Positions 1 through 8,309 of a stretch of 64,000 nt of DNA are shown here, in pieces. Numbering within the stretch: position 1 is the first letter of the stretch; every line of letters starts with the position of its first letter. The DNA lies in the NCBI RefSeq assembly GCF_003148385.1, contig NZ_CP029463.1, positions 620,001 through 684,000 of the forward strand, written 5' to 3'. The notes under the pieces were generated by a model. That model made no database searches, had not been told where the DNA came from, and was given only the letters and a program-made list of their open reading frames with translations. The position numbers and the translations under genes were made by a program. This DNA is from Flavobacterium sediminis (GTDB lineage: Bacteria; Bacteroidota; Bacteroidia; Flavobacteriales; Flavobacteriaceae).

Positions 1-64
1 AAAGAATGGTCAACTTAGAGTTGATGAAAAAATTGGCTATTTTACCTGAAATACCTTCTTGCAT
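1..64 (-). CDS. RND efflux permease, N-terminus only (runs off the window)
   Basis: Only the first 21 codons are inside the window. They read MQEGISGKIA, then NFFINSKLTI, which is the cytoplasmic start and beginning of TM1 in AcrB/CusA-type RND pumps of flavobacteria. It follows a TolC gene and a periplasmic adaptor on the same strand, so the three would form a complete tripartite efflux system. The start codon lies 78 nt after the adaptor stop. Substrate cannot be told from this fragment. The assignment rests on the N-terminal motif and on gene order. Confidence 0.85.
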   Translation of the reverse strand, partial: MQEGISGKIANFFINSKLTIL

Positions 65-97
65 AATTTTTACAATTTGATGATTTGAAAATTAGAT

Positions 98-136
98 AAT
101 TTGAAAATTGATAATTCATCTTCAAATTTTCAAATT
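98..136. repeat. Hairpin-forming repeat between adaptor and RND pump
   Basis: The 78-nt spacer carries two tandem copies of ATTTGAAAATT with a 16-nt period, and an inverted copy. A 12-bp perfect stem forms between 98-109 and 125-136. It lies inside an operon and is not followed by a U tract, so it is more likely an mRNA processing or stability element than a terminator (inference). Confidence 0.5.
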
Positions 137-142
137 GACTCA

Positions 143-1228
143 TTATTTAATTTGAACTTTAGCTCCATTAAACAATTTTCCTTCAGCAGAAACAATGTAT
201 TGTTCTTTACCGTTTAAACCCGATAAAACTTCTACCTGATCTCCAAAGTTTTTTCCTAAACGCAACCATCTCAACACGGCTACATTACCACTTCCTACCG
301 TATAAACTCCGGTTAATTGTCCTTGTTTAACTAAAGCACTTTGCGGAATCAGAACCACATCAGATACTTCTTGCTGTGTTGCTGTTCTCTCTATCGGAAA
401 CTGAACATTTACAAACATTCCCGATAAAATTTTAACATCCGCTTTATCTAAATCGATCTTCACTAAATATTGTCCACCGGTATTTTTAGCTGATAAGCTC
501 ACTTCTGATACTTTACCTGTTAGCTGCTGGTTTAATGATTTTACCAAAACATTCACTTTCATACCTTCTTTGATCAAAGTAATATCACTCTCAGAAACCA
601 TGGCAGTTACTTGTAATTTTTTAGCTCCTTCTACACTTACTAAAGGCATTCCCGGATTTGCCATATCTCCTTCTTTCACAAACGTGTTGGTTACTACACC
701 ATCAAAAGGAGCGGAAATATTAGCATAAGCAAACTGAGCATTTACTTCGTTACGCATTTGTTTTGCCGCTTCTAAACCGGCTTTTGCCATTTCGTAACGA
801 GCTGTCATATCATCCAGCTCTTTTTGTGAAGCACTTTGTTGTGCAAATAAATTCACAAAGCGATCGTAATCTTTCTTCGCATTGTTATAAGCAGCTTGTG
901 CTTGGATAATAGAAGCTTCCACTTGTGCTTTTTTAGCCTGAAGATCTGTATTGTTTACGCTAATTAACAATTGTCCCTTACGTACTTTTTGACCTACTTT
1001 AACATTTAATTTAGTCACATAGCCCATCATTCGGGTACTAAGATTTGCACTGTTTTCCGCTTCAATCTTACCACTTGCCGAAACATAAGTTCCTTCTTCA
1101 GTCTCAGCCGTTCCGGCTACTTTTACAGCAACCGGCTTTAGCTCAGCTACTTTTTCTCTATTATCGCCACCACATGCTACAAACAACATAGTAGACAATA
1201 CAACTATAGGGATAACTATTTTTTTCAT
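143..1228 (-). CDS. RND efflux periplasmic adaptor (membrane fusion protein), lipoprotein
   Basis: A 361-residue adaptor that links an inner-membrane RND pump to a TolC channel. It has a lipoprotein signal with Cys19 in VACGG, a barrel-sandwich (lipoyl) half starting near residue 50 (GKIEAENSANL), a coiled-coil hairpin around 90-165 rich in Gln, Ala and Lys, the second lipoyl half (ISAPFDGVV) near 170, and beta-barrel and membrane-proximal domains to the C-terminus. The gene lies 8 nt after the TolC gene and before the RND pump start. The order TolC, adaptor, pump is common in flavobacteria. Substrate is unknown. The operon has a Crp/Fnr-like promoter upstream of the TolC gene. Confidence 0.92.
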   Translation of the reverse strand: MKKIVIPIVVLSTMLFVACGGDNREKVAELKPVAVKVAGTAETEEGTYVSASGKIEAENSANLSTRMMGYVTKLNVKVGQKVRKGQLLISVNNTDLQAKKAQVEASIIQAQAAYNNAKKDYDRFVNLFAQQSASQKELDDMTARYEMAKAGLEAAKQMRNEVNAQFAYANISAPFDGVVTNTFVKEGDMANPGMPLVSVEGAKKLQVTAMVSESDITLIKEGMKVNVLVKSLNQQLTGKVSEVSLSAKNTGGQYLVKIDLDKADVKILSGMFVNVQFPIERTATQQEVSDVVLIPQSALVKQGQLTGVYTVGSGNVAVLRWLRLGKNFGDQVEVLSGLNGKEQYIVSAEGKLFNGAKVQIK

Positions 1229-1236
1229 TTTAATTA

Positions 1237-2544
1237 TTATTGGGTTAAGAATTGTAAATATTGTTTAGTGAAATTATATTCAAAAACAGCTTGTAAAAAC
1301 TCCAGTTCTTTTTTAGCTTTCTGGGTTTCTGCCATTAATAGATCCGTTGTTTTTTCCAAACCTTGTTCAAAACGGTTTTTACGGATTCTGAAAGATTCTT
1401 CTGCTTGTTCAAAAGCTAATTTGGATAAATTAACTTTGTTCTCAGCATCTGCCAATTGACGATTGGTTTTGTTTAACTCAAGCTGGCTTTGCTTTTTATA
1501 TTGCTCTGCTTCTGTTTGTGCTTTATGGAAATCGGCTTTTGCTTTTTGGGTTTTCCCGATGTTTTTATAACCGTCAAAAATATTCCATGATAATTGCGCT
1601 CCTATTAAATACCCTTTAGCAGATGTTCCGAATAGTTTATCATCATATAACTGGTAATTTCCAAAAGCATTTAATCGCGGTAAGAATCCCATTTTGGCAG
1701 ACTGGAACATTTTTTTATATGCTGCCGCCGATTCGTCCATTGCCTGAATATCTTTTCTGTTTTCAGGAAGAGCTGTTACCGGAATTTCTACTGTAATTTC
1801 GTTCTCTAATTCCTCATAAGGTTTATATACTTTTCCTTTCATATCTTCATTCAACAAAAACGCTAAATAATCAGAAGCATTTTGCACATTACTTTTTGCG
1901 TATTGCAATTGGTTAGCTACTTCATTCACCCGCACCTGAACATCCAGTACATCTGTTTTTTGTAACATTCCGTTCTTAAAGTAGTTTTCTACCATTTTAA
2001 GATTACCCTGTGCCGTTTCATTCGCTTTTTCTAAAACTGTCACAGCTTTATAAGCCAATTGTAGTTGCATATAAGCTTTAGACACTTCTAATTGTAAGTA
2101 TTCTTTAGTTCGTTCGGTTTGTAAACCGTAAGCATTCATTTTAGCTTTTGCGGCCTGACGTCCATAGATTCCGTCCATATTAAAGATCGGCTGTTGTACT
2201 TCGATCATGGTTGCAAAATTTTCAATATGTTCAGGATCATTTAGTAAAGCCGGATTAAAATCGGCTTGTGTTAAAATTTCCTGATTTAATTTGGAACCAA
2301 AAGCCATCAACGGATTCGTTGTCGAAATTGCCGTATGAGAAGCTGAAATATTAGGTAAGAACAAAGCGTTTGATTGTCGGTAATCGGCTTGTGCTGATTT
2401 AAAAGCTTCTTCTGCAATTTTTATCTGCAAGTTCTTCTCGTTTATCTTCTCAAGCACTTCTTCTTTCTTAACTGAAAGGGTATCTTGTGCCCAAAAGATA
2501 TTGGAGAAAAGCGTTAATCCTAACGCAATGATACTTTTTTTCAT
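1237..2544 (-). CDS. TolC-family outer membrane efflux protein
   Basis: A 435-residue outer-membrane channel subunit of a tripartite efflux pump. The signal peptide ends near SNIFWAQ (residue 20). The rest shows the two-fold repeat of the OEP family: long Gln/Ala/Lys-rich helices (AYMQLQLAYKAV near 160 and KTNRQLADAENK near 365) with beta-strand segments between. It is the first gene of the operon that continues into the adaptor and the RND pump. The leader between the predicted promoter (-7 element at 2658-2665) and the start codon is about 110 nt, longer than for the other promoters of this type in the window. Confidence 0.92.
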   Translation of the reverse strand: MKKSIIALGLTLFSNIFWAQDTLSVKKEEVLEKINEKNLQIKIAEEAFKSAQADYRQSNALFLPNISASHTAISTTNPLMAFGSKLNQEILTQADFNPALLNDPEHIENFATMIEVQQPIFNMDGIYGRQAAKAKMNAYGLQTERTKEYLQLEVSKAYMQLQLAYKAVTVLEKANETAQGNLKMVENYFKNGMLQKTDVLDVQVRVNEVANQLQYAKSNVQNASDYLAFLLNEDMKGKVYKPYEELENEITVEIPVTALPENRKDIQAMDESAAAYKKMFQSAKMGFLPRLNAFGNYQLYDDKLFGTSAKGYLIGAQLSWNIFDGYKNIGKTQKAKADFHKAQTEAEQYKKQSQLELNKTNRQLADAENKVNLSKLAFEQAEESFRIRKNRFEQGLEKTTDLLMAETQKAKKELEFLQAVFEYNFTKQYLQFLTQ

Positions 2545-2657
2545 TTGTTTCTTTTTTAGTATTTGTTAATCGGGCTGAGAGACATATCTTTTAACAGACA
2601 ATTATAAATCAATACTTTAAAAATGATATGTTTCTTGCTTTTAACTTAATTTTATAG

Positions 2658-2701
2658 CAAATTTAGACTGCAACGGCTGCACAATCAGTAACAAGAGTTA
2701 C
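2658..2701 (-). promoter_or_regulatory. Crp/Fnr-like site plus -7 element for the efflux operon
   Basis: A perfect palindrome GTAAC-AAGA-GTTAC lies at 2688-2701. On the minus strand TAAATTTG (fits TAnnTTTG) lies at 2658-2665. The centre-to-centre distance is 33.0 bp, the same as at six other sites in this window. This places the operator at about -41, the class II activator position. The regulator is inferred from motif form only. Confidence 0.7.
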
Positions 2702-2808
2702 ATTGCTATGCAACATTTATCACAAAATAGAGAAAGCACCTCCTGAGAGATGCTTCCTTTACTAACCAATAAAACTAAAAACAATCATCAACATCGTCGA
2801 TGAATTTC

Positions 2809-2937
2809 TTATCGCGTACCACCATGCCCTCCGGCAACAATCTTTAAAATTCTGATGTTTAGATACAAAAATTTAAAAAACTGTATAATAGGGTTCTGCA
2901 TTTTACGCTTTTGAGATTTTGATATTCTTTGTGCCAT
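2809..2937 (-). CDS. Small basic conserved-looking protein, 42 aa
   Basis: A short ORF beginning 21 nt after the SQR-like gene stop and preceded by AGAAAGAAAA. It encodes a 42-residue protein: a basic N-terminus (MAQRISKSQKRK), a hydrophobic stretch (IIQFFKFLYL, then NIRILKIV) and a C-terminal GGHGGTR. Predicted to sit at the membrane as a single amphipathic or TM helix. The location fits co-transcription with the flavoprotein. I do not know a named family. The clean ORF, spacing and ordered composition support it as real. Confidence 0.6.
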   Translation of the reverse strand: MAQRISKSQKRKMQNPIIQFFKFLYLNIRILKIVAGGHGGTR

Positions 2938-2958
2938 TTTTCTTTCTGTTTTAATTTA

Positions 2959-4419
2959 TTATTCCGGAATCAACCACCAAAACGGACGCATTTTTGCTTT
3001 CCAAATAAAGGCATAATGCAAAGCTAATTTTACCCAGTGTCCTGCCAAACCTATATCCCCAAAGGTTTTATTGATATCTCTACCTTGTGTATCCGGATAT
3101 TTTTTATAATCGGGCACAATAGGATATGTTGTTATGCTGACTCCGCTACCTTGTGTTAATCCATAACCTGCCGAAGCAATACAAGCAGCTCCCATATTAC
3201 CCATTGATCCTTTGTGGTGCAGGGATTCTTTTCCTGCTTTTATACTGTCAATAATGTTGTCAGCTACTAATTTTGCGGTAATACCTGACGGCATTCCTGT
3301 TCGTGGCGGTGCCGGAAAAATGTCTGTTCCGTTTTTACTTTTGCGCGGTTTTGAAATAGTATGTGGCGGCGCAAAGGCTATACCCGGTGCAAAAATATTT
3401 TTATAAGAAGGATTCTGATACGTTTCCGGCCAATCCTGAACTGTCCATTCTTCGTATGGTTTCGGAGTATAATCGGCATCTACGATCATAAATCCTTTGA
3501 ACAACTTATCGGTTATATCCTGATTATTCTTGTCGTAAGCTTTAAAACCATGTCCTGAAAAGGCAGGAATAAGCATGGCGAAATCAAACTCTTCAGATTT
3601 GTATTCTCCTTCTAAATTTTCATAATATGCTTTCCCTTTTTCAATTTTATTCACTCCGGCTCCTAAAATCCATTTGATATCTCGGTCTTCAAAGACCATT
3701 TCGACCATATCCGAAGATTTCATATTGAAACCGTTGTAATCCAGCAACATTCCGTCCATACCGAAATCTCCTAATTCATATTCATTAGAGATCCAAGTAA
3801 TATCGGCTTTATCCCGAACTCCGAACTTTTGCAGTTCTTTTTCTACATTCAGTATGTACTCAAACGCTGCTCCTTGACAGGTTGCCTTCGGATGTCCGGT
3901 TCCAATTAATATCTTAGCTTTTTTATCAGATTTTTTCAATTCATTAATCAGCTTGTGTAAAGCCTCAGAAGCATGTGTAGCATGATCGTAAGTACAAACG
4001 GAATACACGTTGTTTGTTCCCGGTTGTAAGCCTTCAGTCAAATCAAAAGCTAATTTGGGTCCGGTTGCATTGACCAAATAATCGTAGGTCACTTTTTCCT
4101 GTTTTCCCTGATTTTCACCAAAAACACCCTCTACCAATATATAAGGCTTCGGTTCCTGTGCATCTCCTTCCGGATGGAAAGAGACCGCTTTAGCTTGTTT
4201 GTATCCTATTCCTTTTCTTTTATACAATGGTTCTAAGGGAAAAATTACATCTTTCGGTTTCATTCTTCCGATTCCTACCCAAATATTGGAAGGAACCCAT
4301 TGGTAATTTCTATTAGGAGAAACTACCAATACTTCGTGTTGTTTCCCTAACTTTCTTCTTAAATGTGCTGCTGCAGTATGTCCTGCAATTCCCGCACCTA
4401 GTATGACTATCTTGGACAT
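2959..4419 (-). CDS. Sulfide:quinone oxidoreductase-like FAD protein
   Basis: A 486-residue flavoprotein of the pyridine nucleotide-disulfide oxidoreductase fold. The N-terminal dinucleotide motif is GAGIAG at 8-13. The second Rossmann segment has ATGPKL near 118. Three cysteines match the sulfide:quinone reductase pattern: C142, C181 (in TCQGAAFEY) and C413 (in AACIAS). The C-terminal TGMPSGITAKLVADN segment resembles the FAD/quinone-site motif of the family. The C-terminus is amphipathic (FIWKAKMRPFWW), suitable for membrane attachment. The likely reaction is oxidation of sulfide to polysulfide with electrons to menaquinone. The promoter has a Crp/Fnr-like site. A related flavocytochrome-type sulfide dehydrogenase is the main alternative. 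Confidence 0.82.
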   Translation of the reverse strand: MSKIVILGAGIAGHTAAAHLRRKLGKQHEVLVVSPNRNYQWVPSNIWVGIGRMKPKDVIFPLEPLYKRKGIGYKQAKAVSFHPEGDAQEPKPYILVEGVFGENQGKQEKVTYDYLVNATGPKLAFDLTEGLQPGTNNVYSVCTYDHATHASEALHKLINELKKSDKKAKILIGTGHPKATCQGAAFEYILNVEKELQKFGVRDKADITWISNEYELGDFGMDGMLLDYNGFNMKSSDMVEMVFEDRDIKWILGAGVNKIEKGKAYYENLEGEYKSEEFDFAMLIPAFSGHGFKAYDKNNQDITDKLFKGFMIVDADYTPKPYEEWTVQDWPETYQNPSYKNIFAPGIAFAPPHTISKPRKSKNGTDIFPAPPRTGMPSGITAKLVADNIIDSIKAGKESLHHKGSMGNMGAACIASAGYGLTQGSGVSITTYPIVPDYKKYPDTQGRDINKTFGDIGLAGHWVKLALHYAFIWKAKMRPFWWLIPE

Positions 4420-4439
4420 TATGATTAGTTTTGTTATGT

Positions 4440-4483
4440 CAAAATTATTCTAACGGCTTCTGTCTTACAGCAACAATTGTTAC
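4440..4483 (-). promoter_or_regulatory. Crp/Fnr-like site plus -7 element for the SQR-like gene
   Basis: GCAAC-AATT-GTTAC at 4470-4483 (one half-site mismatch) and minus-strand TAATTTTG at 4440-4447, a full TAnnTTTG match. The centres are 33.0 bp apart. The near edge of the palindrome is 51 bp before the start codon. Confidence 0.7.
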
Positions 4484-4496
4484 ACACTTAACTAAA

Positions 4497-4991
4497 TCAG
4501 AATCGGTTAGCGTTTCTCTTAAAAGCAGCCAGATGATTTTTTGAGGCAAAAAGGAGTGATTCTAAAATCTGCTTTTCATACGCAGGGATTTCTGCTTTTA
4601 AAAGAAGTTCGAGGTCAGCTATATCTGTTTCTTCAATAATTCGTCCTACTTCAATAGCTTCTTTAGGTGATTGCAATCCTTGTGCTAAAAGTCTATCGTA
4701 CAACTTTTGCAAAGTTTGATTATGGAATTTTCCTCTTTCAGAAAATAATTCAAATGCTATTTGTTTTGTCTGAACTATCACTTCTACACTTTCCATGTGA
4801 CGGCTTTCACTTTGCTTGATATTATGAAAAATCCGTAAATCCCATTTCTCACCCAAAGCATCGTAAATATCATGGGCTAATTTTTCTTCCTCCCACAGGT
4901 AACGGTAATCTATGGCAGAAGATTCCTGTGCTGCTATCATTTGGATTCCAAATAAAAAGGTCACTGCTATTATTTTAATTACATTGTTCAT
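4497..4991 (-). CDS. DUF2202 (ferritin-like) secreted protein
   Basis: A 164-residue protein with a cleavable signal (ending MIAAQE near residue 22) and one DUF2202 domain. Conserved features visible are EEEKLAHDIYDALGEKW, IKQSESRHMESV and GRIIEETDIADLE, which supply Glu and His residues in helical positions typical of ferritin-like four-helix bundles. The start overlaps the end of the upstream DUF2202 gene by 17 nt, so the pair is probably co-translated. Metal content and reaction are unknown for this family. The overlap and the shared motifs point to a local duplication. Confidence 0.85.
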   Translation of the reverse strand: MNNVIKIIAVTFLFGIQMIAAQESSAIDYRYLWEEEKLAHDIYDALGEKWDLRIFHNIKQSESRHMESVEVIVQTKQIAFELFSERGKFHNQTLQKLYDRLLAQGLQSPKEAIEVGRIIEETDIADLELLLKAEIPAYEKQILESLLFASKNHLAAFKRNANRF

Positions 4992-5577
4992 GAGGTGACG
5001 TGATTATAGTATTATATTCTTCCTGTGTTAAATATTGAGGAGTATATGTTTCCCCCAGATTATCCAGAGCAGAAACAAAACTTCTTAAATGATTGCGGGA
5101 ACCGCATTGTAAACTTTCGTAAACATTCAGTACGGCAGAATTGTTTATAAGTAAAGATTCTTCTTGCAGATCAACTATATCCAGATCTTCAATAGTTGCT
5201 CCTATTGTTAAAGCTGCCACTTGATTAGCTTGTCCGTCTATTACAAATTGATCATACAAATCTTGTAAGTTCTGGTTATTGAATTGTCCTTCCGGTAAGA
5301 TTGTATAAGAAATATTATAACGATCTAATTGCTGTGCAATAGCATCCATGTGACTTTGCTCACTTTGTTTAATATTTTCAAATTCAGTTAAACTCCAAAG
5401 GTCATCTAAATACCGATAAGTATCACGAGCTAATTTTTCTTCTTCCAGCATAAAAAGCAAACTATTTTGTTCAGTAACTGTCAATGGCTCATAATTGTTG
5501 TTATCATCGTTATCACTACAGCCGGATAGAACGAGTACTAACAAAATAAATCCTGTTTTTAATAGAGTGGTTCTCAT
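4975..5577 (-). CDS. DUF2202 (ferritin-like) lipoprotein
   Basis: A 200-residue paralogue of the downstream gene, with a lipoprotein signal (LVLSGCSDN, Cys20) and so probably anchored in the membrane facing the periplasm. The domain begins near residue 40 with EEEKLARDTY and continues through IKQSEQSHMDAI and GATIEDLDIVDLQ, the same three blocks as its partner. A lipoprotein/secreted pair of DUF2202 proteins suggests they act together. The promoter carries a Crp/Fnr-like palindrome. The function is not established. Confidence 0.86.
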   Translation of the reverse strand: MRTTLLKTGFILLVLVLSGCSDNDDNNNYEPLTVTEQNSLLFMLEEEKLARDTYRYLDDLWSLTEFENIKQSEQSHMDAIAQQLDRYNISYTILPEGQFNNQNLQDLYDQFVIDGQANQVAALTIGATIEDLDIVDLQEESLLINNSAVLNVYESLQCGSRNHLRSFVSALDNLGETYTPQYLTQEEYNTIITSPHEQCN

Positions 5578-5599
5578 AGCATTTCAATTAAGTTATTCC

Positions 5600-5643
5600 C
5601 AAATTTAGTACTTAAAAAGAAGTTTTACCGTAACAAAAGATAC
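5600..5643 (-). promoter_or_regulatory. Crp/Fnr-like site plus -7 element for the DUF2202 pair
   Basis: GTAAC-AAAA-GATAC at 5630-5643 (one mismatch in one half-site) and minus-strand TAAATTTG at 5600-5607, a full TAnnTTTG match. The centres are 33.0 bp apart, identical to the other sites in the window. Confidence 0.66.
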
Positions 5644-5666
5644 AGATAATCAAAACCTTAACTCCA

Positions 5667-5699
5667 TAAAAAAAAGGGTTACGTTTCCGTAACCCTTTT
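5667..5699 (-). terminator. Rho-independent terminator of the Lys/Cys-rich gene
   Basis: A 12-bp perfect stem (5672-5683 with 5688-5699) and 4-nt loop, with a run of eight T on the minus strand. It lies 21 nt after the stop of the small Lys/Cys-rich gene. Confidence 0.9.
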
Positions 5700-5719
5700 A
5701 CTTTTAAACAAAATTCAAA

Positions 5720-5929
5720 TTATTTTTTGTCTTCCGCTTTTTTAGATGCGCAACATCCTGCTTTTTTCTCACTACCGCAAGATGCTTTCTTATCTTTATC
5801 ACAAGATTTTTTATCTGCACAACACGATTTTTCTGTTTTAGCTTTCTTCTCTTGTTTAGGCTCTTGAGCATTTACATTTAAAGCTAATACGAACGCTGCT
5901 AAAGCGACCATTGAAACCAACTTTTTCAT
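5720..5929 (-). CDS. Small secreted Lys/Cys-rich protein, 69 aa
   Basis: After a signal peptide ending at about residue 21 (LNVNAQ), the mature part is nearly all Lys, Glu, Asp, Ala, Ser and Cys. It has seven cysteines in pairs or near pairs (SCCADKKSC, SCGSEKKAGCC). No hydrophobic core is visible, so it is probably disordered until it binds metal or forms disulfides. I infer periplasmic metal binding from composition only. It is a single-gene unit with its own promoter and a strong terminator. Confidence 0.82.
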   Translation of the reverse strand: MKKLVSMVALAAFVLALNVNAQEPKQEKKAKTEKSCCADKKSCDKDKKASCGSEKKAGCCASKKAEDKK

Positions 5930-5976
5930 TTTCTTAATTTTTAATTTTATAACTACTTTTCTTTAAACTTAGGAAG

Positions 5977-5984
5977 CAAATATA
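5977..5984 (-). promoter_or_regulatory. -7 element of the Lys/Cys-rich gene
   Basis: Minus-strand TATATTTG is a full match to TAnnTTTG, 48 bp before the start codon. No clear -33 TTG is seen, and no Crp/Fnr-like palindrome. Confidence 0.5.
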
Positions 5985-6067
5985 GAAATTTCTACTAATT
6001 ATACTTCACTTTTATTATTTTTTTATGATTTTCTCCAACAGGTATCTGCAAAGCGAAGCAAAAATGG

Positions 6068-7189
6068 TTAATTTACCTTTTTATAACTCAAAACTGACAA
6101 AACATTCACCACAAAAGCATACGATACAATAACGACTAAATGCAATTGTATTTCTTTTAATCCTGCTCCTTTGAGCATGACCATTCGGATCATTTCAACA
6201 AAATAGCGTATCGGATTTAACAGGGTTAGTTTTTGCGCCCAAACCGGCATGCTGTCTATCGGTGTAAATAAACCGCTCATTAAAATAAAAATCACCATAA
6301 AGAACCAAGCAACAAACATGGCTTGTTGTTGTGTCTGAGCATTGTTAGAAATAAACAATCCCAATCCCAAAACCAAGAACAAATATAATGCCGTAAACAA
6401 ATATACTAAAGCAATATTCCCAACAATAGGAACATTGAAGACCAATTTAGCAATTAGCAAGCCTATAGTAAGTACAACTAACCCGATTACCCAGAACGGA
6501 AAAAGTTTACCTATAATGAATTGGTATTTTTTAATGGGAGTAACATTGATCTGTTCTAATGTTCCTATTTCCTTTTCTCTTACAATGTTCATGGCAGACA
6601 AGAACAAAGTAAGCATTGTAACAAGTAATACCAAGATACCCGGAACCATATATGTTTTGTAATTCAGTGTTTTGTTGTACCAAAAAGAAGGTATGGGCTC
6701 AACGCTTAGCAATGTGTACTGGTTCCCTGACTGATGAAATGTACTCATTAAAATATTTTGACTAAAACTGCGGATCACTTCTGTTATATACACATTCTCC
6801 ACTCCGGCAGTAGCTCCGTCAATTGCATTGATCCGTACCGGTATATGTACCAGATTATCTTTCATTAAATTTTGCTCAAACTGATACGGAAATTCTAAGA
6901 TCACATCTATAGTTCCTTCCTGCATTGCAATATCAGCTTGTTTGGCTGTCTGCATTTCTGAGGTTACGTTGAAATAAGGAGAAGCACTGAACTTTGACTG
7001 TAACTCTCTCGACATTTTTGAATGGTCATGATCTACAATAGCGATCTTAATATTCTTAATGTCAAAACTAGCTGCATTCGACAAAATAAGCAATTGCATA
7101 ACCGGCATTACGATAAGTAAAGGTAACATTCCTTTATTTCTAAAGATCTGTTTAAATTCTTTCTGTATGATATATAATAACAGTCGCAT
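6068..7189 (-). CDS. ABC-2 type exporter permease (YbhR/YhhJ-like), second permease
   Basis: A 373-residue inner-membrane permease: one N-terminal TM (near 20-40), a large periplasmic domain to about 170, then five C-terminal TMs. The cytoplasmic EREKEIGTLEQINVTPI-type coupling segment is visible as VREKEIGTLEQ near 204. It overlaps the preceding permease gene by one base. Together with that gene it should form the membrane part of a YbhFSR-like exporter. Last gene of the seven-gene operon; no clear terminator follows. Confidence 0.88.
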   Translation of the reverse strand: MRLLLYIIQKEFKQIFRNKGMLPLLIVMPVMQLLILSNAASFDIKNIKIAIVDHDHSKMSRELQSKFSASPYFNVTSEMQTAKQADIAMQEGTIDVILEFPYQFEQNLMKDNLVHIPVRINAIDGATAGVENVYITEVIRSFSQNILMSTFHQSGNQYTLLSVEPIPSFWYNKTLNYKTYMVPGILVLLVTMLTLFLSAMNIVREKEIGTLEQINVTPIKKYQFIIGKLFPFWVIGLVVLTIGLLIAKLVFNVPIVGNIALVYLFTALYLFLVLGLGLFISNNAQTQQQAMFVAWFFMVIFILMSGLFTPIDSMPVWAQKLTLLNPIRYFVEMIRMVMLKGAGLKEIQLHLVVIVSYAFVVNVLSVLSYKKVN

Positions 7190-8295
7190 TATTCTAATCT
7201 GATTTTATATTTCTTTACACTTAACAAAATAAAGAACGATGTCATTCCGAACAGGATCAACGTTTCTTTCCAAATTATAGCGAACGAAGCTCCTTTTAAC
7301 ATAATTGCTTTTATAATTATGATGAACCACTTAGCCGGAATAATGTTACTCATAATTTGCATGGGCAACGGCATACTGGCTATAGGAAAAATAAATCCGG
7401 ACAAGATAATAACCGGTAACATTAATCCCATCATAGAAATCAGCATAGCTGTTTGTTGAGATTGTGCAATAGTCGAGATCAAAATACCTAAAGACAATGC
7501 GGTTACAATAAACAAAATACTTTCTGCTGCTAAAAGCAATAAGCTTCCTTTGACAGGCATTCCAAAAACAAAAACACCAAGCGAAACAATGACTATAGCG
7601 TTAATCACAGATAAAAACACATACGGAAATACCTTTCCCAAGATCACCTGAAACGGATGCAAGGGAGAAACCAACAATACTTCCATTGTGCCGATCTCTT
7701 TTTCACGAGCGATGGAGATGGAAGTCATCATAGCAGAAACTAACATTAAGATCACAGTCATTACTCCCGGAACGAAAGTATACACACTTCGCATATCCGG
7801 ATTGTACAGAAATCGGGAATCTAACACAATACCGGAAGGTTTTGTTTGCCCATCACTTTCTTCCCTAACATAATTTTGAATGATGGCATTAGCATAGTTT
7901 GTGGCTGTATTAGCTACATTAGGGTCAGTAGCATCAGAGATGATCTGTATTTCCGGCTGGTCCTGATTGGCTAATTTTTGCCCGAAATCTTTTTCAAATA
8001 CTAATACTAACTTTATTTTACCTCTTTTGAACACCGATTCTATTTCTGTATCGGATTGTAATTTTTGTTCGATATTGAAATAACGTGAAGCATCAATTTT
8101 TGAGATCAATTGTTTTGTTTCAACATCATTGGATTTATCTAAGATAGCGATATTCACATTATTAATTTCGTTCGTAATAGCAAAGCCAAATAACATAATC
8201 TGAATAACCGGCATCCCGAACAAAATAAACATGGAGCGTTTATCTCTGAATATATGATAAAATTCTTTTTTAACAAAGCCTAAAAAACGTTTCAT
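7189..8295 (-). CDS. ABC-2 type exporter permease (YbhS-like), first permease
   Basis: A 368-residue permease with the same layout as its neighbour: N-terminal TM (MFILFGMPVIQIMLFGFA), periplasmic domain, then five TMs with the coupling motif AREKEIGTMEVLLVSPL near 196. The two permeases are paralogues and would form a heterodimer. The gene lies 14 nt after the second ATPase gene. Family knowledge (YbhGFSR in enterobacteria) suggests export of drugs or other small cations or amphiphiles; the substrate here is unknown. Confidence 0.88.
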   Translation of the reverse strand: MKRFLGFVKKEFYHIFRDKRSMFILFGMPVIQIMLFGFAITNEINNVNIAILDKSNDVETKQLISKIDASRYFNIEQKLQSDTEIESVFKRGKIKLVLVFEKDFGQKLANQDQPEIQIISDATDPNVANTATNYANAIIQNYVREESDGQTKPSGIVLDSRFLYNPDMRSVYTFVPGVMTVILMLVSAMMTSISIAREKEIGTMEVLLVSPLHPFQVILGKVFPYVFLSVINAIVIVSLGVFVFGMPVKGSLLLLAAESILFIVTALSLGILISTIAQSQQTAMLISMMGLMLPVIILSGFIFPIASMPLPMQIMSNIIPAKWFIIIIKAIMLKGASFAIIWKETLILFGMTSFFILLSVKKYKIRLE

Positions 8296-8309
8296 AGATA
8301 CACCATTTG

